Part shown: one piece after another, positions 36,823 through 45,700 of the stretch | How the letters are laid out: each line of letters begins with the position of its first letter | Position numbering within the stretch: the first letter of the stretch is position 1 | Origin: JANOXC01 sp031418215 | GTDB lineage: Bacteria; Bacteroidota; Bacteroidia; AKYH767-A; OLB10 | Reading direction: 5' to 3' | Assembly: GCA_031418215.1 (NCBI GenBank) | Contig: JANOXC010000103.1 | Coordinates: forward strand, 62,001 to 126,000 | Length of the DNA stretch: 64,000 nucleotides | The notes under the pieces: generated by a model | What the model saw: only the letters and a program-made list of their open reading frames with translations | Databases searched by the model: none | Told to the model about the DNA's origin: nothing | Position numbers and translations under genes: made by a program

Positions 36823-37545
36823 ATGAAAAAAACAATACTCTTGGCCCTTTTGACAACTTTTACATGGAATGCCTTGTTTGCCCAACCAACCAATAGTTTA
36901 CCCATTCCGGTTAAAAAAATTGAAGTTACCGGAATCGCTGAGATGGAAGTTGTGCCTGATGAAATATATATAGGTATAACACTTCAGGAATACTACAACA
37001 AACAAAAAGTAAAAATTGATATTAATGAGATTTCGAAAAAGTTCCTGGCAACATGCGAGATGTCGGGTATCACTAAAGAAAGAATAGAAGTTCAAAATAT
37101 GTCGGGATTTGATAATACGAATTGGTGGAATAGCAGAAGAAAAAAGGAACAACCTGATTTATTGCAAGCTACAACTTATTTATTAAAATTCAACGCTCCC
37201 GGTGAAGTTGATAAGCTTGTAAATATGTTGGATGATAACGCTACGCAGAATGTATTTGTTAGTAAAACATCAAGCTCAAAGGAAAAAGAATACCGTAAAC
37301 AACTTAAAATTCAAGCTTTACAAAACGCAAAAGTAAAAGCAAACTATTTGTTGGAAGGTATTGGTGAAAAAGCAGGAAAGGTATTGTTTGTGAAAGAAGT
37401 TGACGCTGCACAACCAGAGTATCCAATGTATCAAATGAAAATGGCAAATACAATGATGGCAGGTGATGCCGGCGCCAATGAAGGAATTAATTTCAAAAAA
37501 ATAAAATACAGTTTTCAGGTGGAAGCACATTTTGCAATTGAATAG
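36823..37545 (+). CDS. SIMPL domain protein (DUF541), exported
   Basis: A signal peptide (ILLALLTTFTWNALFAQ) leads to a 220-residue SIMPL/DUF541 domain: IEVTGIAEMEVVPDEIYIGITL (residues 32-53), then the family's long helices and the C-terminal VKANYLLEGIGEKAGKVLFVKE. SIMPL proteins are periplasmic or outer-membrane associated; some are linked to oxidative stress or interact with kinases, but the function here is open. TATATTTG at 36795-36802 is a good -7 element, 20 bases before the ATG, without a clear -33 box. Confidence 0.9.
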   Translation: MKKTILLALLTTFTWNALFAQPTNSLPIPVKKIEVTGIAEMEVVPDEIYIGITLQEYYNKQKVKIDINEISKKFLATCEMSGITKERIEVQNMSGFDNTNWWNSRRKKEQPDLLQATTYLLKFNAPGEVDKLVNMLDDNATQNVFVSKTSSSKEKEYRKQLKIQALQNAKVKANYLLEGIGEKAGKVLFVKEVDAAQPEYPMYQMKMANTMMAGDAGANEGINFKKIKYSFQVEAHFAIE

Positions 37546-37568
37546 AAAAAAAACAATTTGAAAATTCG

Positions 37569-37752
37569 AAAATTCGACAATTTGAAAATGAAGCCATAAT
37601 TAATCCTTATCTGTATAAGAGGCAAGGATGAGTCTGAATTTTTAAACTGAAAATTGAATTATTCTCCTCAATAATTTATTGATAAAATGAAAGGAATATA
37701 TATTCCATTTAAATAAACAGACAATTATCTAATTTTCAAATTGTCGAATTTT
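37569..37752. repeat. Intergenic inverted repeat, 21-base perfect arms
   Basis: The arm at 37569-37589 (AAAATTCGACAATTTGAAAAT without its last base) recurs inverted at 37732-37752. The interior has a small perfect palindrome GGAATATATATTCC (37693-37706). It fills most of the gap before the cytochrome gene and looks like a non-coding repeat element; a transcript could fold into a long stem. Confidence 0.75.
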
Positions 37753-37795
37753 CAAATTAAAAACATCTATTTTCACCAACCAAACCCAACACACT

Positions 37796-38410
37796 ATGTT
37801 CACAGGAATGTTACACACCCATAAATTAGTAGTTACCCTTTTTCTGCTGATTTACCTCATCAAAACTATTTTACTGCTGCTGAATAAAAATGAAACACTG
37901 CAAAGTTTTATCAAAAAAACACGCATCGCTGAAATGATCATTAGTGTTGCTTTTCTGGCAACAGGAATATATCTGGCTAATAACAGTGGCAACATCGGAC
38001 AATTATTTTGGATCAAAATTATATGCGTTGCTGCTTCCATCCCAATTGCTGTAGTTGCCTTTAAAAAATCAAAAAAAGCACTTGCGGTATTGGCTCTTTT
38101 ATTAATAATAGCTTCCTACGGTTTAGGTGAAATGGGAAAGAAAGGTAAGAAAACCAATCCTCAGGAATTTGCAAATGTTGAAGCAGCACAATTGGGCCAA
38201 TCGATTTATGAAAAGAAATGCATGAATTGTCATGGCGCAGATGGAAAACTGGGACTCAGCGGTTCAAAAGATCTGACGGTTTCCGTATTGACACGGGAAG
38301 AAAAAATAATTGCAATCAAAGAAGGCAAGAATGCCATGATGAGCTTTAAGGATCAACTGGACGATGAGCAGATAAACGCTGTCGTTGACTATGTTTCTCA
38401 ATTCAAATAG
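37796..38410 (+). CDS. SirB-like membrane protein fused to a mono-heme cytochrome c
   Basis: The first 115 residues hold four hydrophobic helices with a His-rich start (MLHTHKLVVTLFLLIYLIKT), the pattern of SirB/invasion-regulator-like membrane proteins. A short basic linker follows, then a cytochrome c domain (about 130-204) with the heme site CMNCH and the distal Met in AMMSFKDQLDDEQINAVVDYVSQF. The result is a membrane-anchored cytochrome c facing the periplasm. It could carry electrons between respiratory complexes, for example from the act complex to the oxidase, but this is inference. Confidence 0.82.
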   Translation: MFTGMLHTHKLVVTLFLLIYLIKTILLLLNKNETLQSFIKKTRIAEMIISVAFLATGIYLANNSGNIGQLFWIKIICVAASIPIAVVAFKKSKKALAVLALLLIIASYGLGEMGKKGKKTNPQEFANVEAAQLGQSIYEKKCMNCHGADGKLGLSGSKDLTVSVLTREEKIIAIKEGKNAMMSFKDQLDDEQINAVVDYVSQFK

Positions 38411-38452
38411 TTTAGATGTTTTTCTTTATACTCCGGCAAAATTATATATATA

Positions 38453-39676
38453 ATGGACCAGAATAATTTTGATGTAATCGTAATTGGTGGCGGCATTGTT
38501 GGGCTTGCTTCAGCATACAAATTAAATGTGCATCATCCTCATTTAAAAATTTGCGTACTTGAAAAGGAAAGCGCTGTTGCCGCACATCAGACCGGGAGAA
38601 ACTCAGGAGTAATTCATTCAGGCATTTATTATAAGCCGGGGAGTTATAAAGCAAAGAATTGTGTGGATGGCAGACGCGAACTTGTGCAATTTGCGCGTGA
38701 GCATAATGTGCGACATGATGTATGCGGTAAAATCATCGTTGCAACACAGGAAAAAGAATTACAGCACATGGAACGCGTTTATAATAACGGCATCCAAAAT
38801 GGTGTGGAAGATTTAGAAAAAATTACGGCAGCTCAAATAAAGGAAATAGAACCTTTTTGTACAGGTATTGCCGGATTGCGTGTTGGTTGCACAGGAATTA
38901 TTGATTTCGTTGGTGTATGTACTACGCTATCATCCCTGATTGAAAATAAATTTCCGGGAAGTAAAGTAAAATTGAATCATGAGGTTAAAGCTTTTGTTAA
39001 AGCTGCTGATCACACAACCCTTATTACCAATCATGGAAACTTTACTGCTAAATATTTAGTAAACTGCACCGGATTATTTGCTGATCGAATTGCAAAAAAA
39101 GATGATGTTAAACCCGGCATGCAAATCGTTGGATTCCGAGGCGATTATTATGAATTGACTCCTGAAGCACAACATAAAGTCAAGCACCTTATTTACCCTG
39201 TTCCTGATCCGCAATTTCCATTTTTAGGAGTGCACTTTACACGCATGCTCAACCATCCAACTGAATGCGGCCCAAATGCCGTCTTTACATTTAAAAGAGA
39301 AGGATATGGTAAAACAGACTTTGACCTTCGTGATACGTTGGAAGCAATTACTTACGTTGGCACCTGGAAATTGTTTTTTAAACATTGGCGCTTCGGACTT
39401 GATGAATACAGACGTGCTTTTTCAAAAAAATTATTTCTTGAACGCTTACAACGACTAGTTCCATCCTTAACAATGAGTGATATCGAACCTGGTCGTGCCG
39501 GAGTAAGAGCGATGGCGCTTGATAGTGAGGGAAATATGATTGATGATTTCAAAATCGTACATAGCGAACGATCCTTACATGTTTTAAATGCTCCTTCTCC
39601 GGCTGCTACTGCTTGTCTTGCCATCGGAAGTGCGGTGAACGATATGGCGGCTGCACATTTTCAACTTGACAGATAG
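38453..39676 (+). CDS. lhgO: L-2-hydroxyglutarate oxidase / dehydrogenase
   Basis: FAD-dependent oxidoreductase of the DAO superfamily. The FAD motif VIVIGGGIVGLASAYKL is at residues 9-25, the family stretch HQTGRNSGVIHSGIYYKPGS lies near 48, and SDIEPGRAGVRAMA near 345 matches LhgO. Length 407 is typical. It oxidises L-2-hydroxyglutarate to 2-oxoglutarate and feeds electrons to the quinone pool. It stands alone. Confidence 0.93.
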   Translation: MDQNNFDVIVIGGGIVGLASAYKLNVHHPHLKICVLEKESAVAAHQTGRNSGVIHSGIYYKPGSYKAKNCVDGRRELVQFAREHNVRHDVCGKIIVATQEKELQHMERVYNNGIQNGVEDLEKITAAQIKEIEPFCTGIAGLRVGCTGIIDFVGVCTTLSSLIENKFPGSKVKLNHEVKAFVKAADHTTLITNHGNFTAKYLVNCTGLFADRIAKKDDVKPGMQIVGFRGDYYELTPEAQHKVKHLIYPVPDPQFPFLGVHFTRMLNHPTECGPNAVFTFKREGYGKTDFDLRDTLEAITYVGTWKLFFKHWRFGLDEYRRAFSKKLFLERLQRLVPSLTMSDIEPGRAGVRAMALDSEGNMIDDFKIVHSERSLHVLNAPSPAATACLAIGSAVNDMAAAHFQLDR

Positions 39677-39737
39677 ATTAATCAATCATATTTTTATGGT
39701 TGACAATACTGGTTTTTCCAATTTCGCTGAATCACTT

Positions 39738-39760
39738 TACCAATTAAGAACAAATTGGTA
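39738..39760. other. Hairpin after lhgO
   Basis: A perfect 8-base stem (TACCAATT / AATTGGTA) around AAGAACA. It is not followed by a T run, so it is a weak terminator candidate or an operator for the next gene. The remaining gap to 39889 shows nothing clear. Confidence 0.4.
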
Positions 39761-39889
39761 GTTAATTTTCACTAGCGCCGAAAAAGGGGATTTAATATTC
39801 TATAATTTTGAAAATAATTTGAGGCATTTTTTTCATTCACAAACCAAACCTTTAAACTTTCATCGAAATTAATTTAGCTAAAAAACAAA

Positions 39890-41443
39890 ATGAAACATTC
39901 CATTTTAACAATATTATTTGCATTAAGTGCACTTATTACATCGGCTCAACAAACAAGTTTTGAATTAACTGCAAATATTACGAACAATGATGTGGCCGCA
40001 GATATAGTCGAAAACGCAGATGGTGATTTTGTTGCGGTAACAACAACCGTTGTTTCCAATAATTTTGATGTAACACTTATTAAATTTTCTGCTGCCGGAG
40101 TGGTACTTGCAACGGCAACTATTGGCACATCGCAAAATGAGATTGCAAAGTCTATTTGCACCACTGCTGATGGTGGATATTTCATAACCGGGTATGCGAA
40201 TACGACATTTAGCGACAATGATGCGCTTGTAATAAAAGTTGATTCAAGTTTCCAGATTCAATTTATGAAAAGGTTTGGAACTACTCCGGGTAATGATTAT
40301 GCAAACGAGGGATTTGAAGCCTCTCCAGGTCAATTTACTTTTACCGGTACTATTGCAATTGGAGGAAGTGCAAAGCCATCCAGGGTTACTTTGGATGAAA
40401 ACGGTATTGTAATCAGTCAATCATATTTGAACACCAATCAATTTGCCAGCCCGAATTACCGTGGAAACTATCTTGGCAATGGCTTAATTGGGTTCGCACA
40501 TCTTTCAAATGCAATTTCTATTGTAGACACTTCCGGAAATGTTGTAAGGGATTTTCCTTTTACAGCAGGTACATTCACCTCTTCTGTCATAAGGACAAAT
40601 GACGGTAAGTTTGTGGCTATTGGATTAGCAAACTTAGGTGGGTCAAGCACGACCGTTTCTTTTTGTAAAGCAGATACCACTACGAATTTACTTTCCATGA
40701 CCAATGAATATGGATACAACGGCTTCAGCCTTGAGCCTGTAGGAATAGTTCAAGATGCTCAAAATAATTATTTCATTGCCGTTAACAAGATTGATAATGG
40801 CACCGGTTTCAGTAAAGCGATGGTTGTTAAAACAAATCCTTTAGGAACCGTTTTATGGGGTAAGCAATATAACGCTGTGTCAACAATTGATGGGCGCGTG
40901 AACAGTATAATTCTTACATCTGATGGCGGAATTATGATTGCCGGAAGTATTGATTTAACCGGCACGAATCCTGATTTGTTTTTTGCTAAAATAGATTCTT
41001 TTGGTTCCAGTACATGTAATACATTAACTGTCACTATTGCATCATCAACTTATAGCCCAAATTCCGCTACACCGCATACTATGAATGCAGGGACAATAAA
41101 CACCATTACTTTAGGAACACCCTATGATTTTCCTGTAACGCCGCTACCTAATTTAATGTGCATTACCATCGATATAAATGATGTCACAGCTAAAGATATG
41201 AGTGTTAAGGTATACCCAACCTTGTTTGATCAGTTTGTTACTGTTGAATCAGATGAACCATCACAACGCCTGAATGTTTGTATTACTGATCTGAATGGTA
41301 GCGAAGTTTTTAGAAAATCATTTTATGGAAATGAACAACTAAACCTCAGCAACCTTGCTTCTGGAAGTTATATTATTAATATTGAAAATGCAGAAAAGTC
41401 GCAGACTATTCACCGTAAACTGATAAAAGCAACGTTTCATTAA
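39890..41443 (+). CDS. T9SS cargo protein with type A sorting tail and beta-propeller-like repeats
   Basis: A signal peptide (ILTILFALSALITSAQ) is followed by about 380 residues of repeats with the pattern of kelch-like or delta-60 type blades: TADGGYFITGY-N, TNDGKFVAIGLANLGG, TSDGGIMIAGSIDLTGTNPDLFFAKIDS. The last 80 residues (KVYPTLFDQFVTVESD ... SGSYIINIENAEKSQTIHRKLIKATFH) form a T9SS type A sorting domain, so the protein should cross the outer membrane by the type IX system. Ligand or enzyme role is unknown. Confidence 0.87.
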   Translation: MKHSILTILFALSALITSAQQTSFELTANITNNDVAADIVENADGDFVAVTTTVVSNNFDVTLIKFSAAGVVLATATIGTSQNEIAKSICTTADGGYFITGYANTTFSDNDALVIKVDSSFQIQFMKRFGTTPGNDYANEGFEASPGQFTFTGTIAIGGSAKPSRVTLDENGIVISQSYLNTNQFASPNYRGNYLGNGLIGFAHLSNAISIVDTSGNVVRDFPFTAGTFTSSVIRTNDGKFVAIGLANLGGSSTTVSFCKADTTTNLLSMTNEYGYNGFSLEPVGIVQDAQNNYFIAVNKIDNGTGFSKAMVVKTNPLGTVLWGKQYNAVSTIDGRVNSIILTSDGGIMIAGSIDLTGTNPDLFFAKIDSFGSSTCNTLTVTIASSTYSPNSATPHTMNAGTINTITLGTPYDFPVTPLPNLMCITIDINDVTAKDMSVKVYPTLFDQFVTVESDEPSQRLNVCITDLNGSEVFRKSFYGNEQLNLSNLASGSYIINIENAEKSQTIHRKLIKATFH

Positions 41444-41574
41444 GTTATAGTTTACAATACTGCACTTTATTTTAATTACGACCATGTTTTTTCTATTGAG
41501 TTTTTATGCGGAAGAAGGAATAGAAACAAACAGCTAACTGCTTTTCGTTATTGTTTTCTCAAGGCATCATCCTT

Positions 41575-41612
41575 AATTTCACGCAGAGAACGCTGAGGAG
41601 CGGAGAACGCAG
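41575..41612. repeat. Left imperfect inverted repeat flanking the GxxExxY gene
   Basis: ATTTCACGCAGAG followed by an AACGC/GAGGAGCGGAG segment ends just before the ATG at 41615. Its reverse complement appears, with a few changes, at 42005-42045, on the other side of the gene. The CGCAGAG-type element is a common intergenic repeat in this phylum. Confidence 0.8.
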
Positions 41613-41614
41613 CT

Positions 41615-42001
41615 ATGAAAATAAATGAAATTACTTCGGTTGTAATTGAAGAAAGTATATATATACACCGATCACTTGGGCCGGGTTTATTTGAATCGGT
41701 TTATGAAGAAGTGCTTGCTTATCGTTTAACAAAACGTGGCTTGATGGTCAAATGCCAAAAAGGAATTCCCGTTTTGTTTGAAGATGTTAAAATGAATGTT
41801 GGTTTCCGCGCTGATTTAATAGTGAATGATAAAGTCCTGTTAGAAATTAAATCCCTGGAAGTAGTTCCCAAAGTTGCAGAAAAGCAGGTTATGACTTATT
41901 TACGTTTAAGCGGAATACAAATTGGATTGTTAATCAATTTTAATGTGGAAAGATTAGTGGATGGAGTTAAGCGTATTGCAAATCACTATAAAGAAGATTA
42001 A
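41615..42001 (+). CDS. GxxExxY protein (PD-(D/E)XK nuclease superfamily)
   Basis: A 128-residue member of the TIGR04256 family. The name motif GLFESVY is at residues 23-29. A nuclease-like core is visible as FRADLIVNDKVLLEIKSLE (about 68-86): Asp, then E-x-K, as in PD-(D/E)XK enzymes; the N-terminal helix carries IEESIYIHRSLG. It has no signal peptide. The family's biological role is not established. The gene is bracketed by imperfect inverted repeats, and its start codon lies two bases from the left copy, so leader and repeat are one unit. Confidence 0.88.
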   Translation: MKINEITSVVIEESIYIHRSLGPGLFESVYEEVLAYRLTKRGLMVKCQKGIPVLFEDVKMNVGFRADLIVNDKVLLEIKSLEVVPKVAEKQVMTYLRLSGIQIGLLINFNVERLVDGVKRIANHYKED

Positions 42002-42004
42002 CAT

Positions 42005-42045
42005 TCCTCTGCGCCCTCCGCCTCTCTGCTTCCTCTGCGTGAAAT
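42005..42045. repeat. Right imperfect inverted repeat flanking the GxxExxY gene
   Basis: TTCCTCTGCG ... TTCCTCTGCGTGAAAT begins three bases after the stop codon at 42001. It is the inverted partner of 41575-41612, sharing the outer ATTTCACGCAGAG exactly and the inner GAGCGGAG-like part approximately. It ends near the stop of the convergent msrA gene. Confidence 0.8.
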
Positions 42046-42055
42046 GAATGGATTA

Positions 42056-42706
42056 TCAATGCTTGAGTTTATCCTTAAAAACCTTCTTAAACTTATCCAA
42101 CTTAGGTTCAATTACCATGGAACAATAAGGCTGGTTCTTATTGTTATTGTAATAATCCTGGTGATATTTCTCTGCACTGAAAAATTTAGTGTATGGGGAG
42201 ATTTCTGTTACCACAGGTTTAGTAAATGATCCTGATTTATCCAGTTCAGCTTTATAATGCTCCGCTAATTTTTTTTGTTCTTCATTGTGATAAAAAACTA
42301 CAGAACGGTATTGTGTTCCGATATCTGCACCCTGTCTGTTTAATGTTGTAGGATCATGAACTGTCCAGAATACCTCCAGCAATTCTGTAAAAGATATTTT
42401 CGTTGGATCATAAACAATCTGGCACACTTCTGCATGTCCTGTTTCTCCTGAACAAACAGCTTCATAGGACGGATTATCTGATTCCCCTCCGGCAAATCCT
42501 GAAGTAACTTTCTCGACTCCAACCAACTGCTGGTAAACAGCCTCCACGCACCAAAAACAACCGGCACCAAATGTGGCGGTATCAATTTTACTATTCACTT
42601 TATTTCCTGTCTCCATATTTTTTAGATGTATTTCTTTAGCCGGCTGCCCGCATGCAATGCAGGAGAAAAGCATAAATATATATATAATTCCTGAAATATT
42701 TTTCAT
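42056..42706 (-). CDS. msrA: Peptide-methionine (S)-S-oxide reductase MsrA, lipoprotein
   Basis: Repairs oxidised methionine. The catalytic site GCFWCVEAVYQQL is at about residue 48, and the MsrA core follows (SGFAGGESDNPSYEAVCSGETGHAEVCQIVYDP and FWTVHDPTTLNRQGADIGTQYRS). Before it is a 20-residue hydrophobic leader ending in the lipobox-like IACG, so the enzyme should be a periplasmic lipoprotein rather than the usual cytoplasmic form. Length 216 fits MsrA plus leader. The recycling Cys near the C-terminus is not obvious. Confidence 0.93.
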   Translation of the reverse strand: MKNISGIIYIFMLFSCIACGQPAKEIHLKNMETGNKVNSKIDTATFGAGCFWCVEAVYQQLVGVEKVTSGFAGGESDNPSYEAVCSGETGHAEVCQIVYDPTKISFTELLEVFWTVHDPTTLNRQGADIGTQYRSVVFYHNEEQKKLAEHYKAELDKSGSFTKPVVTEISPYTKFFSAEKYHQDYYNNNKNQPYCSMVIEPKLDKFKKVFKDKLKH

Positions 42707-42790
42707 GCCTTTTTTTATTATTTAGTTTATCGATAAACGATGAAACAATTCAATTATTCTCTTTGCTCAAAAATAAAATCCTTTTTCTGA

Positions 42791-45700
42791 TTAACGAATC
42801 AAAGAGAATTTGCCCTTGAAAGAAAAATCTTTATTCAATTGATCTGCAATCCTGAGTTGGTACATGTAAACCCCTATTGTTGCAGGATCACCATTCGAAA
42901 GGTTCCCGTTCCATCCTATTGTTGGATTGGTGGAAATAAATATTTGCTGTCCCCATCGGTCCCATACGATGAATTCATAATCCGAAATATCGGTTGCTCC
43001 ATAATAGGTTGGAAACACTTCATTCTTTCCATCTCCATTTGGCGTAAAGGCTGATGGTATATAAATTGGTGAAACAGTTATTTCAAGATGTTCCTTATCC
43101 TCGCAATCAGCCGGGTTAAAAGCCGTTAAAACAACTTTATAATATCCGGGTTCACGATAGTTATGTAATGGGTTAACTTCTGTTGAACCACTCTGATCAC
43201 CAAAATCCCAATGAAAACGAACAGCATTTATACTCGCATTGGTAAAACTAATCGGACCACCAAAAACACTTTCGATGTTAGTGCTGGTAGTAAATGCTGC
43301 AACAGGATCAGGGAAACGGGTAATTTGTACGATGCTGCTGTCGCTGGATGTACAACCGTAAGGACTGATAATAGTGAGCACAACCACATACTCCCCTTCG
43401 ACGGTATACCAATGAACAGGTGACATTTTAATGGATGAATCACCATCACCAAAACTCCAGTGAAAAGTTGAACCATTATCAAATGTTGACTGATTTCTGA
43501 ACAATATTTTAAACGCCTCGCACTCCGAGCTACTGTCAACTGTAAATGATATTAAAGGAAAATCATGAACAGTTACTACAACAGGATCCGATGTTTTTAC
43601 ACATCCATTGGGATTGGTAACTGCAACATTATATGTTCCATTATTGCTAACAGTAATATTATTGCTTGTTGCACCATTGGACCATTGATAAGTACCCGGA
43701 CTAACAACAGTGATGGTAACATCTCCTCCCTGACAAAATGCAATAGGACCGTTCACTGTAACTACTGCAAATGATGAGAGCGTATCTATATAAATAGGAT
43801 TAGATTGCGCAAGACATCCGATAGAATCAGCTACTGTTACAGCATAACTTCCTTCCGTACCAACAGTTATATGATCAGCTGTTGAACCATTTGACCATAA
43901 ATAACCCGATCCGAAATTTGCTTGAAGTGTTGCGCTTTGATTCGGACATAACCGAACGGTATCGGCAAGCGGGCTGACTATCTGTGCAACAGGAATACTG
44001 GTAATAATGTTGACAGCAGCAGAAGTTGCTTTACATCCTATTGAATCGGTAATTGTTACCGTAACTGTGTAATTTCCGTTTCCAATTGCATTATTTGTTG
44101 AAGAAGTAGTATTGTCAGACCACTGATATCCTTGGTTGTTGTTTGCTGTTCCATTATACGCAGTTAATACTGTTGCGGCATTCTGACATATCACAACATT
44201 GCCTGAAGGAGAAATAGTGGCTTGGGGTATACTAAGATTTGTATACACCAAATCCGATGTGTCCTTACAACCGTTTACATCGGTAACAACAACATAATAT
44301 ATATTGGCATTATTCACCCAGATGGAAGGGGAAGCAGCACCATTCGACCATACGTGAGTTGGATTTGCTGTTTCCGTCAACTGGATACTGTCGCCTGTAC
44401 AAAATGTAAATGTACCACCGGCTTGCAACACCGCCAATGCTTCGTTCACGACTATATTAACTTGTGTATTCGCTGAACAGCCATAAAGATCAGTAACAGT
44501 AACACTCACCATTCCGGCATTGGTAATAACTACAGAAGAATCTGTTTCGCCATTTGACCAAAGCCATGCACTGCCGGTATTGGCATTTAATGTTACACTG
44601 CTGCCCTTACAGAATGTAGTATCTCCAATATTGGTAATATTTGCTACAGGTATACTCTGGCTAACGGTTAGTGATGCTACTGCCGAACAAGTATCACTAT
44701 TGGTCACAGTAACAGTGTATAGACCGGGTGCATTAATATTAATTAATTGCGAGGTAGCTCCTGTTGACCATGCATAACTGAGCCCGTTATTGGCTGTCAA
44801 TGAAAATGTAGCACCTGGACAGAAATAGAGTGATGGGTCCTGCGGTATGATGGCTGCTGCCGGGGAACTTTGTGTAATTATAACAGGAACAGCGGTGGCT
44901 ATACATCCATTTGCATTTGTTATAGTGACTGTGAAAGTATCTGCCTGACTAATATTGATACTTGCACTTGTTGCACCGTTGCTCCAAGTATATTGCAATC
45001 CATTTGCCGGTGAGGCATCCATACTGATTATTTCATTGGGGCAAATTACATTATCGCTGTTCACAGTAATTTGTGCAGTAGCGATATTCATTTGTGTATT
45101 TAGCGTGTTAGAAGTTGCTATGCAGCCAACACTATCAGTAACTGTTAAATTAATAGCAGCAGTTTGAGAAACAGTTATCGACGAAGATCCGGTAATGCCG
45201 GTACTCCAGTTATAAGAAGCAAAACTTGCAGATGAAGCATTAATAATTGCATTGCTTCCCTGGCAAAAATTGAGTGGGTCGGTAGTTGAGATGGTAACTT
45301 GTGGATCACTCACCGTAACTTTTACCTGTCTTGTATGTTTGCATAGATCAGTTGCGGTAACCGTCACGGTATATATATTCGTAAGCAAAGCATTTGCAGC
45401 AACAGCAGCAGTTATTGCACCTGTTGACCACTGGTAAGTCCCACCACCTGTAGCTACAACGGAAATATTGGTGCCAATACAAATAGTAGTATCAGCAGCA
45501 GGTGAAACAATTGCAGCCGAAGATGAACTCATATATATATTAACCGGTGATGAGGTAAAATGGCATGTATTCGCATTTTGCACATCCACAGAATAGCTTC
45601 CTGCAGCATTAACCCATATTGATGACCCTGTTAATCCTGTCGGTAATCCGTTATTCAACCAGTCATAAGAAATTCCACCAGCAGGATTTGCAAACAACTG

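Noticed and set aside
41615..42001. 23S rRNA intervening-sequence (four-helix) protein
   Set aside because: Similar repeats flank those genes too, but the GLFESVY motif and the E-x-K core place this in the GxxExxY family.
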